DNA of 64,000 nt from an uncultured Bartonella sp. (GCF_945277285.1 NZ_CALYPR010000004.1:62001-126000), one strand, 5' to 3'. Counted from the first letter of the stretch, positions 9,423 through 19,103 are shown. The notes: generated by a model not told the origin, from the letters alone. Numbers and translations are program-made.

Positions 9423-10796
9423 ATGGCGCGCGATATACAAGATGAAACAACGATCAATGGTTTCGACGATTTGGTCACCTATCTTGCAGGCGGGGCAAGG
9501 CCGAGAGACAAATGGCGTATCGGTACCGAACACGAAAAATTTCCGTTCTTCGTTGAAGGTAACCGTCCGGTACCTTATGAGGGCAAAAGAAGTATCCGCG
9601 CGCTGCTTGAAGGCATGCAAGGCATGTTGGGCTGGGAGCCCATTATGGATGAAGGCAAAATTATCGGCCTTCTTGAGCCAACCGGTGCGGGAGCCATTTC
9701 CCTTGAGCCGGGCGGGCAATTTGAACTTTCTGGCGCACCCCTTCAAACGATTCACCAGACTTGCCGCGAAGTCAACGCACATCTCGCGCAGGTCAAAGAA
9801 ATAGCCGCTCCTCTTGGTATCGGTTTTTTAGGTCTGGGGGGAAGCCCGAAATGGAGTCTCGATGAAACGCCACAAATGCCAAAATCGCGCTATCGGATCA
9901 TGACCGATTATATGCCGAAAGTTGGCCGCCACGGACTTGATATGATGTATCGGACCTGCACAATTCAGGTCAATCTCGATTTTGCCTCGGAAAACGATAT
10001 GCGTCGCAAGATGCAAGTTTCGATGAAACTGCAATCGATTGCCACCGCGTTGTTTGCAACATCGCCGTTCACCGAAGACAAGCCCAATGGCTTCATGTCG
10101 TGGCGCTCGGAAATTTGGCGTGATACGGATAATCAGCGGTCCGGCGTGTTGCCGTTTGTTTTTAACGAAAATTTCGGTTTTGCCGATTATGCGGCATGGG
10201 CTCTTGATGTGCCGATGTATTTTATTGTCCGTGATGGCCATTACCATAATTGTACAAATATTACATTCCGGCAATTTATGGATGGTGCCTTGAAAGGCAA
10301 GATTGACGATTATCGTGCCAATATGGGCGACTGGGTTAACCACCTTTCTACATTGTTTCCCGAGGTACGGCTTAAACGTTTTCTGGAAATGCGTGGTGCC
10401 GATGGCGGCCCATGGCGGCGTATTTGTGCACTTCCGGCTTTCTGGGTTGGCCTTCTTTATGATGAAGAAGCTCTTGAGGAAGCCTTCGACATGACAAAGG
10501 ATTGGGGCTATGAGGAAGTGCGTGACATGCGCAATCTTGTTCCGACAAAGGGGTTGAAAACTCCCTTCCGCAATACGACAATTCTTAAACTTGCTAGTCA
10601 GGCTCTTGAAATTTCCCGAAAAGGTCTTTCAAACCGGCATAAGCTTAATGCCGAAGGAGATGATGAAACGCCCTTTCTTGATCCCCTGTTTGAAGTGGTG
10701 ATGCTCGGAAAGTGTGATTCGGAACGTCTTCTTTCCAAATATCATTCTGTCTGGGGCGGCTCTGTCGACCCTGTGTTTTTGGAATATGCCTATTAA
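9423..10796 (+). CDS. gshA: Glutamate-cysteine ligase, plant/alphaproteobacterial type
   Basis: The enzyme makes gamma-glutamylcysteine from glutamate, cysteine and ATP, the first step of glutathione synthesis. The 457-residue length and motifs RIGTEHEKFPF, LEPGGQFELSGAPL, MYRTCTIQVNLDF and PFVFNENFGFADYA are those of the plant-like GshA family (GCS2/EgtA superfamily). In plant enzymes a disulfide gates activity; I have not verified its cysteines here. It follows rsmE by 60 bp on the same strand. No convincing terminator is seen after it. Confidence 0.94.
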   Translation: MARDIQDETTINGFDDLVTYLAGGARPRDKWRIGTEHEKFPFFVEGNRPVPYEGKRSIRALLEGMQGMLGWEPIMDEGKIIGLLEPTGAGAISLEPGGQFELSGAPLQTIHQTCREVNAHLAQVKEIAAPLGIGFLGLGGSPKWSLDETPQMPKSRYRIMTDYMPKVGRHGLDMMYRTCTIQVNLDFASENDMRRKMQVSMKLQSIATALFATSPFTEDKPNGFMSWRSEIWRDTDNQRSGVLPFVFNENFGFADYAAWALDVPMYFIVRDGHYHNCTNITFRQFMDGALKGKIDDYRANMGDWVNHLSTLFPEVRLKRFLEMRGADGGPWRRICALPAFWVGLLYDEEALEEAFDMTKDWGYEEVRDMRNLVPTKGLKTPFRNTTILKLASQALEISRKGLSNRHKLNAEGDDETPFLDPLFEVVMLGKCDSERLLSKYHSVWGGSVDPVFLEYAY

Positions 10797-11032
10797 ATAA
10801 TCTGTTTGGCGTTGCTGTTTTAAAGATTGAAAAAGCCTAAATTAAACGTTTGAAACCCGATGTTTTTCCTTCCAGCGGGTATTTGTTGCGGGGCAAAGGA
10901 ACAAAGTATTCTTTGCTCGACTTTTTTATTATTTTTTATTTAAAAGCAAAATCGACCTCTTCCTGACTTGTTTTTGGATATACCAAATACCCATATAAGT
11001 ATTAGGTAAGTAAGAGAGGAAAGGTATTTTCA

Positions 11033-12121
11033 ATGCATCATGTCGATATTCCATCAATGTCGGATTTTAACAAATTGCGAGAGGTAAGAGCTGATGCATG
11101 TGTATCAATATACTTGCCGACAACGCCAATTACATCCGAAATTGGTGCCAGCAAAATTGAATATGCCAATCAGGTAAAGGAGGCCTTGGCGCAATCTCAA
11201 TCGCTGACCGATAAACGGCGTTTGGCAAGCATGGAAAACCTATTGACGGGGCTTTCTGATTTTGACGAGTTCTGGTTGAAACAGGCACGCAGTCTGGCCG
11301 TTCTTGCAACGCCGGATCGTATTTGGACATTCCGTTTGGCAAACCGGTTGAAGTCGTTTGTGGAAGTGGCCGACCGTTTTATGCTGAGCCCATTATTGCG
11401 CTCGATCACTTTTGCCCATACTGCGCATGTGGTTGTCATATCGGAATCGACTGCCCGGCTTATCGAAATTGCCAATGATATCGAACCTTTCGAGATCAAA
11501 GTGCCAGAAATGCCAAAAGATATGAATAGTGCTGCGGGAACCGGCAACGAAAAAATCAGTTCCAACACTGCGGGTCGTTTGATGCAGTACTGCTGCCTTG
11601 TTGACGCTGCATTGCGTCGCTATCTGGTCAGAACAGATATTCCGTTGATTGTGGCTGGAAGTGAACCGGCAGTGAATACGTTCCGTTCCGTTTATAGCGG
11701 CAATAATCTTATCGGCGAAATTTCCAATGCCGGTCTTGATCGGGCCAATCCGACAGAAATCGGTGATCTCGTCCGTCCGGTTCTTGACCGTTATTATGAA
11801 CGTCAGATAGCCGATATCCGCTCCCGTTTCGAGCATCTGACTGCCGAAGGGCGCACCACCACGGATATTGCTCTCGCCGCTCGTGCTGCCACATTCGGCC
11901 AGATTGATACTTTGCTTGCCGATATGGACGAGATGGTGCATGGCACAATCAACGAGGAGACCGGCGAGGTAAGTTTTGGCAAGGAAGGGCCGGATACTTA
12001 TAATGTCATTGACGAGATTGCAAGTCGCGTTCTTGCCAATGGTGGCCGTGTGCTGGCTGTCCGTAAGAGCGACATTCCTCATAACCAGTCGCTTGCAGCT
12101 ATTTTCCGTTTCAGGATGTAG
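11033..12121 (+). CDS. baeRF-type (bacterial archaeo-eukaryotic release-factor-like) protein
   Basis: This 362-residue protein has the order seen in baeRF families: an N-terminal region with SIYLPTTP, a central domain with WTFRLANRLKSFVEVADRF and VVVISESTARLIEI, and a C-terminal eL30-like domain ending in IDEIASRVLANGGRVLAVRK then IFRFRM. Families of this group are predicted from comparative genomics to act on ribosomes or tRNA, often in stress contexts; no function is proven for this branch. The catalytic GGQ of classical release factors is not visible. Start ATG 11033 has GAGAGGAAAGG upstream. It is isolated from its neighbours (236 bp upstream; convergent with the TPR gene). Confidence 0.7.
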   Translation: MHHVDIPSMSDFNKLREVRADACVSIYLPTTPITSEIGASKIEYANQVKEALAQSQSLTDKRRLASMENLLTGLSDFDEFWLKQARSLAVLATPDRIWTFRLANRLKSFVEVADRFMLSPLLRSITFAHTAHVVVISESTARLIEIANDIEPFEIKVPEMPKDMNSAAGTGNEKISSNTAGRLMQYCCLVDAALRRYLVRTDIPLIVAGSEPAVNTFRSVYSGNNLIGEISNAGLDRANPTEIGDLVRPVLDRYYERQIADIRSRFEHLTAEGRTTTDIALAARAATFGQIDTLLADMDEMVHGTINEETGEVSFGKEGPDTYNVIDEIASRVLANGGRVLAVRKSDIPHNQSLAAIFRFRM

Positions 12122-12212
12122 TTTTATCCATCTTGTGATGGCGCCGGTGTTCTTTAAAGGTGGCATCACGATGAAAAGCAAAGGCGATCTTAAAATATTC
12201 TCATGCAATAAA

Positions 12213-12241
12213 GCCCGCAACGACAAGATATCGTTGCGGGC
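12213..12241 (-). terminator. Terminator of the TPR lipoprotein gene
   Basis: An 11-bp perfect stem GCCCGCAACGA/TCGTTGCGGGC closes a 7-nt loop and is followed on the - strand by CTTTATT. It lies between convergent genes and may serve both. Confidence 0.7.
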
Positions 12242-12272
12242 CAGTCAAATTCATGGCCGGGTTTTGCGTTTT

Positions 12273-13082
12273 TTAGCTGCGGGTGCGGCTTAGACCGTCA
12301 CGTGCCGGTTTGAAGCTCGGGTCAAGAGCAATTGCCTTTGTATAGGAAGCATAGGCCTTTTTCTTGTCACCACGATGTTCATAGACCATTGCCTGATTTG
12401 ACCAGCTTTCAGCCAAATTGCTATCCAAACGGATAGCCGCGTTAAAATCGTCAAATGCATTGTCCCAATCACCGAGTGCGACATAGGAAAGACCGCGCCC
12501 GTTATAAGGTGCAGGTGCATTCGGCTGGCGCGACATGGCGGCACCAAAATCGGCAATGGCTTGTTGCTGGTCACCGCGAGCCTGCTCTATCAATGCACGA
12601 TTGTGCCACGCACGCCCATCTGTTGTGCCCGCCTGAATAGCACTGTTGAAATCATTATAGGCAAGGTCCGGCTTGCCGCTCAAACGGTAGACATTGCCAC
12701 GTCCGATTAAAGCAACATCATAATTCGGATTGATCTGTAAGGCACGGTTATAATCGGCAAGCGCGGCCGCCATATTTCCCATCTTGCGATAGATCAAAGC
12801 GCGGTTAGCATAGGCGTTGTAGAAGTTCGGATTGAGCTGGATTGCTGTTGTAAAATCGGCAATTGCTTCTTTGTTGCGTCCGGCGCGGCCATAAGCTGCA
12901 CCACGTACATTATAACCGCTGGGGTCACGCGGATTGGCTTTGATAACAGATGTCAGCGAAGAGATATTTTCGTGCGAGCCCTGAGCAACATCTTCAGGGT
13001 CGAGCACATTACCAGTCGAAGTACAGCCGGCTAAAGTTACAGCACCAAAAAGAAAAAAAGCGGAAATTTTCAATTTTTTCAT
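12273..13082 (-). CDS. TPR-repeat lipoprotein (NlpI-like)
   Basis: The 269-residue protein begins with a lipoprotein signal: basic MKKLK, a hydrophobic stretch and the lipobox LAGC, with Cys at about residue 20. At least five tetratricopeptide repeats follow (PSGYNVRGAAYGRAGRNKEAI, PNFYNAYANRALIYRKMGN and so on, about residues 55-260). Such TPR lipoproteins act as adaptors for periplasmic enzymes; NlpI in E. coli recruits peptidoglycan hydrolases and proteases. The partner here is unknown. Residue +2 after Cys is Ser, so outer-membrane sorting is plausible. Confidence 0.82.
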   Translation of the reverse strand: MKKLKISAFFLFGAVTLAGCTSTGNVLDPEDVAQGSHENISSLTSVIKANPRDPSGYNVRGAAYGRAGRNKEAIADFTTAIQLNPNFYNAYANRALIYRKMGNMAAALADYNRALQINPNYDVALIGRGNVYRLSGKPDLAYNDFNSAIQAGTTDGRAWHNRALIEQARGDQQQAIADFGAAMSRQPNAPAPYNGRGLSYVALGDWDNAFDDFNAAIRLDSNLAESWSNQAMVYEHRGDKKKAYASYTKAIALDPSFKPARDGLSRTRS

Positions 13083-13148
13083 CGGACATAATCCTGTTTA
13101 GACGGATTTTCTTTTCAAGTGCTACTATTTAACAACGAAGATATAATA

Positions 13149-13180
13149 AAAAAGTGGAAATGCACTGCGCATCTCCACTT
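13149..13180 (-). terminator. Terminator of rpsU
   Basis: The stem AAGTGGA/TCCACTT with an inner ATGC/GCAT extension is followed on the - strand by a run of six T. It lies about 110 bp downstream of the rpsU stop, so rpsU has a fairly long 3' UTR. Confidence 0.75.
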
Positions 13181-13287
13181 AATGAAGTGAAATTCAACGT
13201 CACATCAACCGTTCATTTCCGAAAAGAACTAAGCCACGCAAGTAAAATCTACCAGCATGGCAAAATTTATCGGTAGAATAACGGATA

Positions 13288-13515
13288 TCAGTGAGCAGAA
13301 CTGTGGCCACTCACCAGACCTTCACGCTGCGCGCGCTTACGTGCCAATTTACGGGCACGACGGACTGCTTCTGCCTTTTCACGGGCACGCTTTTCAGACG
13401 GCTTCTCATAATGGCCACGCATCTTCATTTCACGAAAGATGCCTTCACGTTGCATTTTCTTTTTGAGCGCACGGAGCGCCTGGTCAACATTATTATCGCG
13501 AACGAGTACTTGCAC
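13288..13515 (-). CDS. rpsU: 30S ribosomal protein S21
   Basis: The 75-residue basic protein matches bS21 of alphaproteobacteria: [20 protein letters not shown], followed by [21 protein letters not shown] and an Arg/Lys-rich tail. bS21 sits near the anti-Shine-Dalgarno end of 16S rRNA and helps initiation. The gene is monocistronic with its own terminator. Confidence 0.96.
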   Translation of the reverse strand: MQVLVRDNNVDQALRALKKKMQREGIFREMKMRGHYEKPSEKRAREKAEAVRRARKLARKRAQREGLVSGHSSAH

Positions 13516-14072
13516 GTTTAATCCTGCTTTGTTTTACTGTCTCAGTTAAATGGGATACCCCAAAAAAGGACCGGGCCCAATTCAGACACGGTTTTCAATG
13601 ATTGCGGTGCCAATACCACATAAAAGGCGTGCTTGTCTATATTGCTTTTATAAAAGCTGTGTTTTTTAGAAAAAATCGCCAATTTTGATGCTTAAAATTC
13701 CAAAGGAAAAGGAAAGTACGCCTAAAAAGCACGAAAAAGTTATTAAAATGATTTTAAAAAGCCGCTGTTGAACGCCACTCATCAATAAAAGCATCAAAAA
13801 ATTAGACAAATAAAATAGCAGAACAGTTCTTCTTATATCCAAAGAATCGAATGCAATCGTTTTCGCTTCTATTGTACGAGCTCATGAAAGGTTATCTTGA
13901 ATGGAAATTTAAAAAGCTTTCAATCAAGTTTCCCGTTGGGCACAATGAAAATGTTCAATGTCAAATTTAGCACCAATCTGCGGTCGGACAATTCTTCATT
14001 CTCTAATTGTCCAATCAAAGCCGGTTCCTGACATATATTTGCAAGGGAAAAAATTTGATTCTAACGATAACT
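13516..14072. other. Gene-free stretch upstream of rpsU
   Basis: AT-rich intergenic DNA with no supportable reading frame, RNA gene or repeat. The rpsU promoter should be near its left end, but I see no unambiguous -35/-10 pair. Confidence 0.4.
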
Positions 14073-14094
14073 AAGCCGGTTGCAAAACCGGCTT
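14073..14094 (-). terminator. Terminator of the MaoC-like gene
   Basis: A perfect 9-bp stem AAGCCGGTT/AACCGGCTT with loop GCAA lies 19 bp after the MaoC stop. A T-rich tract follows further downstream on the - strand. Confidence 0.65.
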
Positions 14095-14112
14095 GTCACA
14101 TTTTTTAAAAAA

Positions 14113-14586
14113 TTATGAGGCTTTGGGTGGCACCATAGCAATGGTGATCCAGTCGGCAGTCAAAGCCGGTTTTTTCACATTTTCAATTTCGAGCGTGACC
14201 GCATAATGAAAAACAATGCGACCGGAAGGACGAATCTCCGCGTCACTCAACACAAAACGTGCGCGTACTTTAGCACCGGTTTTCACCGGACTCATCAGAC
14301 GCACTTTATCAAAACCGTAATTGATGCCCATTGTTGTGCCTTCAAGTTCAGGCAGGGCTTCATAAGCGAGAGTCGATAACAAAGAAAGTGTTAGAAAACC
14401 ATGGGCAATTGTGCCGCCAAAGGGTGTTTCTCGGGCTCTTTTCTCGTCGACATGAATCCATTGATGGTCATCGGTGGCATCGGCAAACTGGTTGATCATT
14501 TCTTGTGTGACCGTACGCCAATTTGAAACGCCCACTTCCTTGCCAATGGAGGCAGGAATATCATTTACAGTCACTTTGCCGGGCAT
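14113..14586 (-). CDS. MaoC-like (R)-specific enoyl-CoA hydratase
   Basis: The 157-residue single hot-dog-fold protein carries the R-hydratase signature FADATDDHQWIHVDEKRA (catalytic Asp and His) and GGTIAHGFLTLSLL. It most resembles the NodN/MaoC group, whose members hydrate trans-2-enoyl-CoA. The pathway served here (fatty acid, polyketide or storage-polymer related) is not shown by the neighbours. The ATG at 14586 follows GGAG. Monocistronic, with its own terminator. Confidence 0.88.
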   Translation of the reverse strand: MPGKVTVNDIPASIGKEVGVSNWRTVTQEMINQFADATDDHQWIHVDEKRARETPFGGTIAHGFLTLSLLSTLAYEALPELEGTTMGINYGFDKVRLMSPVKTGAKVRARFVLSDAEIRPSGRIVFHYAVTLEIENVKKPALTADWITIAMVPPKAS

Positions 14587-14891
14587 GGGTATTCTCCGTA
14601 ATTATTGCAGCCAATGTTCTTTTTTCTCGGGCTTTCTGATTTGTCAATTCTTTTGGTCTTTCGAGTTTATATAGGCCAAACATAATTCGTGCAATTTTTT
14701 GTTAAAAAATAATGCCGGTTTTTCCGGATTGGAGTGGCTCTTGAGATAATCTCCAGCCTTGCAATTATCAGCGCATGTTATTAGACCTTTAAAAAAACAG
14801 ATAAAGCGTTGAACGAGCGGCAAAGCCTAGCAATAAAACAACTCATGGTAGTGCTGGCGAGCCATCGGTTTAATCCGGAGAATTTTTTAAA
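14587..14891. other. Divergent intergenic region, MaoC / COG4091
   Basis: This 305-bp region separates two divergently transcribed genes and must hold both promoters. GGAG precedes the right-hand ATG. No palindromic operator or RNA element stands out. Confidence 0.35.
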
Positions 14892-16208
14892 ATGACAAGC
14901 AATGTAGCCCTTATCGGTTTGGCACGCGACCTTAAAAAACGTGAGGAAAGCGGCAACCCTATTCGCATAGGTTTGGTTGGCTGTGGTGAAATGGGGACAG
15001 ATCTTTTAACCGGTGTCGCCCATATGGACGGGATAGAGGTTGCGGCTGTTTCAACGCGCACACCGGCACGTGTACTAGAAGCGGCGAAAATTGCTTATGG
15101 CGAGACGGGACATGCAAAAGAGGTTTCAAACCTTTCTGAAATGACAACCACTATCGAAGCGGGCAAGATTGCTGCCACAGGTGATCTTGATATGCTGTTA
15201 AAAAACGAGCTTGTCGATGTGATTGTTGATGCTACAGGTTATCCTGAAGCGGGGGCTGAAATAGGCTACAAAACACTTCAGAACAACAAACATATCGTTA
15301 TGATGAATGTCGAAGCCGATGTTACAATTGGTCCCTATTTGAAACATGAAGCCGATAAACGCGGATTGATTTATACATTGGGCGCCGGCGATGAACCCTC
15401 TTCCTGTATGGAGCTCATAGAGTTTGTTTCGGCGCTTGGACATAATGTTGTAGCAGCCGGCAAAGGCAAGAATAATCCACTTGATTTTGATGCAATTCCT
15501 GATGATTACGAGGAAGAAGCACAAAAACGCAATATGAATGTACGTATGCTTGTCGAGTTTATTGACGGGTCAAAAACCATGGTGGAAATGACCGCCATTG
15601 CCAATGCAACTGGCCTTGTTCCGGATTGTCCGGGTATGCACGGTCCAAAGGCTGATATTGATCAGCTCAATAAGGTGCTTATTCCCCAAAAAGACGGTGG
15701 TGTTTTGTCAAAATCCGGTGTTGTCGACTATTCGATTGGTCGGGGTGTTGCACCGGGCGTTTTCGTGGTGGCTGAAATGCGTCATCCGCGTGTTTGGGAA
15801 CGTATGGAAGACTTGAAAATAGGCAAAGGGCCATATTTCACATTCCACCGTCCCTATCATCTGACAGCGATGGAAGTGCCGCTGACCTGTGCGCGTGTCA
15901 TGCTTTATGGCAAGGCTGATATGGTGCCGCTTGACCATCCGGTTGCCGAAGTTTGTGCGGTTGCCAAAAAGGATTTAAAACCCGGCGACAAGCTTGATTT
16001 TATCGGCCTTTATACTTACCGCGCATGGAATATGACGGTTGCCGACGCGCGCGCCCATCAGGCTGTTCCTTGTGGTCTTCTCGAAGGGGCAACGATCACC
16101 GCACCGATCAAGAAAAACGAGCTTATTACGGCTAAAAATGTAGCAATCAACGAAAATCAATGGATCGCCCGTTTGCGCAAAAAACAGGACGAGCTCATTT
16201 ACGGCTGA
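14892..16208 (+). CDS. COG4091 homoserine-dehydrogenase-like oxidoreductase with C-terminal SAF domain
   Basis: In this 438-residue protein the Rossmann motif IGLVGCGEMGTDLL (about residues 24-37) binds NAD(P), and the middle domain resembles homoserine dehydrogenase (VDVIVDATGYPEAGAEIGY; YTLGAGDEPSS). The C-terminal part from about residue 345 (PVAEVCAVAKKDLKPGDKLD) is an SAF domain, found in antifreeze-like and sugar-acid dehydratase proteins. Family members are often annotated as homoserine dehydrogenase but occur in carbohydrate-acid catabolic loci, so a sugar-acid substrate is an alternative. The neighbours do not decide it. Start ATG 14892 with GGAGAATT upstream. Confidence 0.8.
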   Translation: MTSNVALIGLARDLKKREESGNPIRIGLVGCGEMGTDLLTGVAHMDGIEVAAVSTRTPARVLEAAKIAYGETGHAKEVSNLSEMTTTIEAGKIAATGDLDMLLKNELVDVIVDATGYPEAGAEIGYKTLQNNKHIVMMNVEADVTIGPYLKHEADKRGLIYTLGAGDEPSSCMELIEFVSALGHNVVAAGKGKNNPLDFDAIPDDYEEEAQKRNMNVRMLVEFIDGSKTMVEMTAIANATGLVPDCPGMHGPKADIDQLNKVLIPQKDGGVLSKSGVVDYSIGRGVAPGVFVVAEMRHPRVWERMEDLKIGKGPYFTFHRPYHLTAMEVPLTCARVMLYGKADMVPLDHPVAEVCAVAKKDLKPGDKLDFIGLYTYRAWNMTVADARAHQAVPCGLLEGATITAPIKKNELITAKNVAINENQWIARLRKKQDELIYG

Positions 16209-16285
16209 CTGTTGTCAACAATCTTTAAAGCGATTGTGAACGTTTGTCGGGTAAGTAGGCTTTAGGGCGATTATGAATAGAAGAC

Positions 16286-16310
16286 AAAAAGCGGGAATTT
16301 CCCGCTTTTT
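16286..16310. terminator. Bidirectional terminator between COG4091 gene and nnrS
   Basis: A perfect inverted repeat AAAAAGCGGGAA/TTTCCCGCTTTTT with T-runs on both strands lies between convergent genes. Confidence 0.85.
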
Positions 16311-16440
16311 ATCTGTCTGCAGTTGTTTGAAAACGGTTGTTGCACACGCATTTTGTTTGCAGCTTTCAACCACATTTTGAAACAGGGGGCATAAATTAGC
16401 AAAAAACAACCAAAGCCTATTCATTTAAGAATCATTTTGT

Positions 16441-17643
16441 TTAATTTAGCACACGCGGTTTGCGTGGTTTTGTCAGGACATTCCAATAAAGGCCAACAAA
16501 GCCGATAAATGCCAGCATCCATAATGTTCCGGAAAGATGTAGCAGGGGAAGGTTGTTATTGGCAATGCCGGCAATTAAGCGCAACCAGACAGAAAAAAAC
16601 AGGGCGCAATAGACCAGCACGACTGGCCAGGAAACGGTGAGCGGTCGACCGGCATGCCCGAGACTTGCACGTGTCATTACGGCAATTGTCATCATGCCAA
16701 TGCCGCCAGCCATCCATAAATGTTGAACGGGCGCACGACCACCGGGAATAATATCAAATGTCCCCAGCGCCAAGGCAATAAAGCCCAATGGTATGAATAA
16801 AAATCCAACATGGAGCACCCAAACCAGCGGTTCTTTCAAAGTTTGCAAGCCGCGCCAGCGAAAAAGGCGGTATAAATTGGCAAAGCCACAAAAAGCACAG
16901 AACACGGCAGTCCATTGGCTGTCAGGAAAGATAACCCATAAAACAAGACAAAGGGCAGTCAAAACCATAATGGTTTGATCAATTATGTCATGCGGGGCGG
17001 GAAGCTTTGTTGCTCCCTGTTTGGCAAGCCAGTTGCGGGTAAAACTCGGAACAATCCGCCCGCCGATGAGAGCAATCAGGAAAACTGCAACAGCAAGCGC
17101 CAAACGTGCACCATAGCCATCGGCCGCATAGCCGCCGCTAAATGCCTCGACATCAAACAGGATATTGGCAAACAGGAGTAGAGCCAGCAAAACAAGCACC
17201 TTGAGATTGCGCCAATTTTTGCCGCTGATGATTTCCCGACCGATGGCAAGAGTAAAGAGAAGCGGAAATACAAGGTCAAGAGCAATTGTCAAATATGATG
17301 GCAGAAAAGATGAAACGGCCATTGCAATGCGCCCGATCATCCACAGTACCAGAAGTACCAGAAGTGGCCAGCCAATCATTGGCAGCCGCCCGGTCCAATT
17401 GGGAACGGCAGTCATAAGAAAACCGGCAATAACGGCCCATAAATAGCCGAACAGAAAACTATGGGCGTGCCAAGAAAATGGATCAATGGCGATTGCCAGC
17501 ACTCCCTTGCCGGAAAAAAGGAAAATCCATGCTGTAAGACTGATAACCGCCCATATACCCGCAAACAGAAAAAAGGGTCGATAACCGTAACTAAGAAGTG
17601 CAGGACCTTGCCAAGCTCTCATCTGTTCGGCTGATGTTGCCAT
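16441..17643 (-). CDS. nnrS: NnrS family haem/copper membrane protein
   Basis: The 400-residue protein has about 12 hydrophobic helices. The N-terminal PALLSYGYRPFFLFAGIWA and WHAHSFLFGYLWAVIAGFLMTAVPNWTGR segments are the NnrS signature, and LWMAGGIGMMTIAVMTRASLGHAGRPL is the conserved C-terminal block. NnrS proteins bind haem and copper and are linked to resistance to nitrosative stress and to denitrification regulons. No nitrite or NO reductase gene is present in the window. It follows pntB by 48 bp on the same strand but a terminator intervenes, so it is probably transcribed separately or by read-through. Confidence 0.9.
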   Translation of the reverse strand: MATSAEQMRAWQGPALLSYGYRPFFLFAGIWAVISLTAWIFLFSGKGVLAIAIDPFSWHAHSFLFGYLWAVIAGFLMTAVPNWTGRLPMIGWPLLVLLVLWMIGRIAMAVSSFLPSYLTIALDLVFPLLFTLAIGREIISGKNWRNLKVLVLLALLLFANILFDVEAFSGGYAADGYGARLALAVAVFLIALIGGRIVPSFTRNWLAKQGATKLPAPHDIIDQTIMVLTALCLVLWVIFPDSQWTAVFCAFCGFANLYRLFRWRGLQTLKEPLVWVLHVGFLFIPLGFIALALGTFDIIPGGRAPVQHLWMAGGIGMMTIAVMTRASLGHAGRPLTVSWPVVLVYCALFFSVWLRLIAGIANNNLPLLHLSGTLWMLAFIGFVGLYWNVLTKPRKPRVLN

Positions 17644-17659
17644 AATTAATCCTATAAAA

Positions 17660-17685
17660 AAATGCCGCCTGTTGAGGCGGCATTT
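17660..17685 (-). terminator. Terminator of the pnt operon
   Basis: A 10-bp perfect stem AAATGCCGCC/GGCGGCATTT with a 6-nt loop is followed by TTTTTTT on the - strand, just after the pntB stop and just before the nnrS start. Confidence 0.85.
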
Positions 17686-17691
17686 TAAATT

Positions 17692-19092
17692 CTATTCCAT
17701 CGCTTTGACAATGCTTTCGACCATTTTTTTGGCATCGCCAAAAAGCATCATGGTATTGTCCCGGAAGAATAGTTCGTTTTCGACGCCCGCATAGCCGGTT
17801 CCCATGCCGCGTTTCAAGAACAGCACTGTGCCTGCCTTGGAAACATCCAGAATCGGCATACCATAGATCGGCGAAGACGGATCTGTTTTGGCTGCCGGAT
17901 TGGTGACATCATTGGCACCAATGACAAAGGCAACATCGGCTTCGGCGAATTCGGAATTAATATCGTCAAGCTCGAAGACTTCGTCATAAGGCACATTGGC
18001 TTCGGCAAGCAGCACATTCATATGGCCCGGCATACGACCGGCTACCGGATGGATGGCATATTTGACTTCAACGCCATTTTCCTTGAGCTTGTCGGCCATT
18101 TCGCGAAGTGCGTGTTGGGCCTGGGCGACAGCCATGCCATAGCCCGGTACGATAATGACCTTATTGGCATTTTTCATAATGAAAGCCGCATCATCGGCTG
18201 AACCCTGTTTGACGGGGCGTTGTTCGACTTCATTTTTGCCGGCGGGGCCTCCACTTTCACCACCAAATCCGCCAAGTATCACGGAAATGAATGACCGGTT
18301 CATACCTTTACACATAATATAGGACAAAATAGCACCGGAAGAACCGACAAGTGCACCGGTAATAATCAGGGCCATATTGCCAAGTGTAAAACCAATGCCA
18401 GCGGCTGCCCAACCTGAATAGGAATTGAGCATGGAAACAACGACCGGCATGTCTGCGCCACCGATTGGAACAATCAATGTAACGCCGATAACAAGAGACA
18501 AAAGCACGATGAGCCAGAAAACCGCATGGCTTTCTGTGCCGACCAAAATTGCAATCAGCACAATAATTGCGACTGACAGAACAATATTGATAAGATGGCG
18601 GTTCGGCAAAATAATCGGCTTGCCGGACATGCGCCCGTCAAGTTTCAAAAAGGCAATGATCGAACCGGTGAAAGTAATTGCACCAATGGCAACACCAATG
18701 GCCATTTCAACCAGTGCACGGCCGTGGATTGAACCAATTTCACCAATGCCGAAGGAATGCGGCGAATAAAGCGCGCCGGCTGCCACCATAACAGCAGCAA
18801 GGCCAACGAGCGAATGGAAAAAGGCAACCAGTTGCGGCATGGCTGTCATGGCAATGCGACGGGCCACAACAGCACCTATGGATCCACCGATAGCAAGACC
18901 TACGATAATGAGCAAAAGTCCGCCGAAACTGGGGCGCGCGAGCAGCAGTGTCGTGACAATGGCAACAGCCATACCGACCATGCCATAGGCATTGCCCTCG
19001 CGACTTGTTGTCGGGTGGGAAAGTCCACGCAGTGCCATGATGAACAAAACACCCGAGAGGAGATAAAGAAAGGCTGCAAAATTAACACTCAT
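17692..19092 (-). CDS. pntB: NAD(P) transhydrogenase subunit beta
   Basis: PntB forms the NADP(H)-binding domain III and the larger part of the proton channel of transhydrogenase. Nine or so N-terminal helices precede the soluble domain from about residue 290, with VIIVPGYGMAVAQAQHALREM (NADP loop) and VIGANDVTNPAAKTDPSSPIYGMP (conserved domain III motif). I use ATG 19092 (GAGGG SD) instead of the in-frame GTG at 19107. It is the last of three pnt genes. The enzyme couples proton entry to NADPH formation from NADH. Confidence 0.95.
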   Translation of the reverse strand: MSVNFAAFLYLLSGVLFIMALRGLSHPTTSREGNAYGMVGMAVAIVTTLLLARPSFGGLLLIIVGLAIGGSIGAVVARRIAMTAMPQLVAFFHSLVGLAAVMVAAGALYSPHSFGIGEIGSIHGRALVEMAIGVAIGAITFTGSIIAFLKLDGRMSGKPIILPNRHLINIVLSVAIIVLIAILVGTESHAVFWLIVLLSLVIGVTLIVPIGGADMPVVVSMLNSYSGWAAAGIGFTLGNMALIITGALVGSSGAILSYIMCKGMNRSFISVILGGFGGESGGPAGKNEVEQRPVKQGSADDAAFIMKNANKVIIVPGYGMAVAQAQHALREMADKLKENGVEVKYAIHPVAGRMPGHMNVLLAEANVPYDEVFELDDINSEFAEADVAFVIGANDVTNPAAKTDPSSPIYGMPILDVSKAGTVLFLKRGMGTGYAGVENELFFRDNTMMLFGDAKKMVESIVKAME

Positions 19093-19103
19093 ATTTGACA
19101 CCC

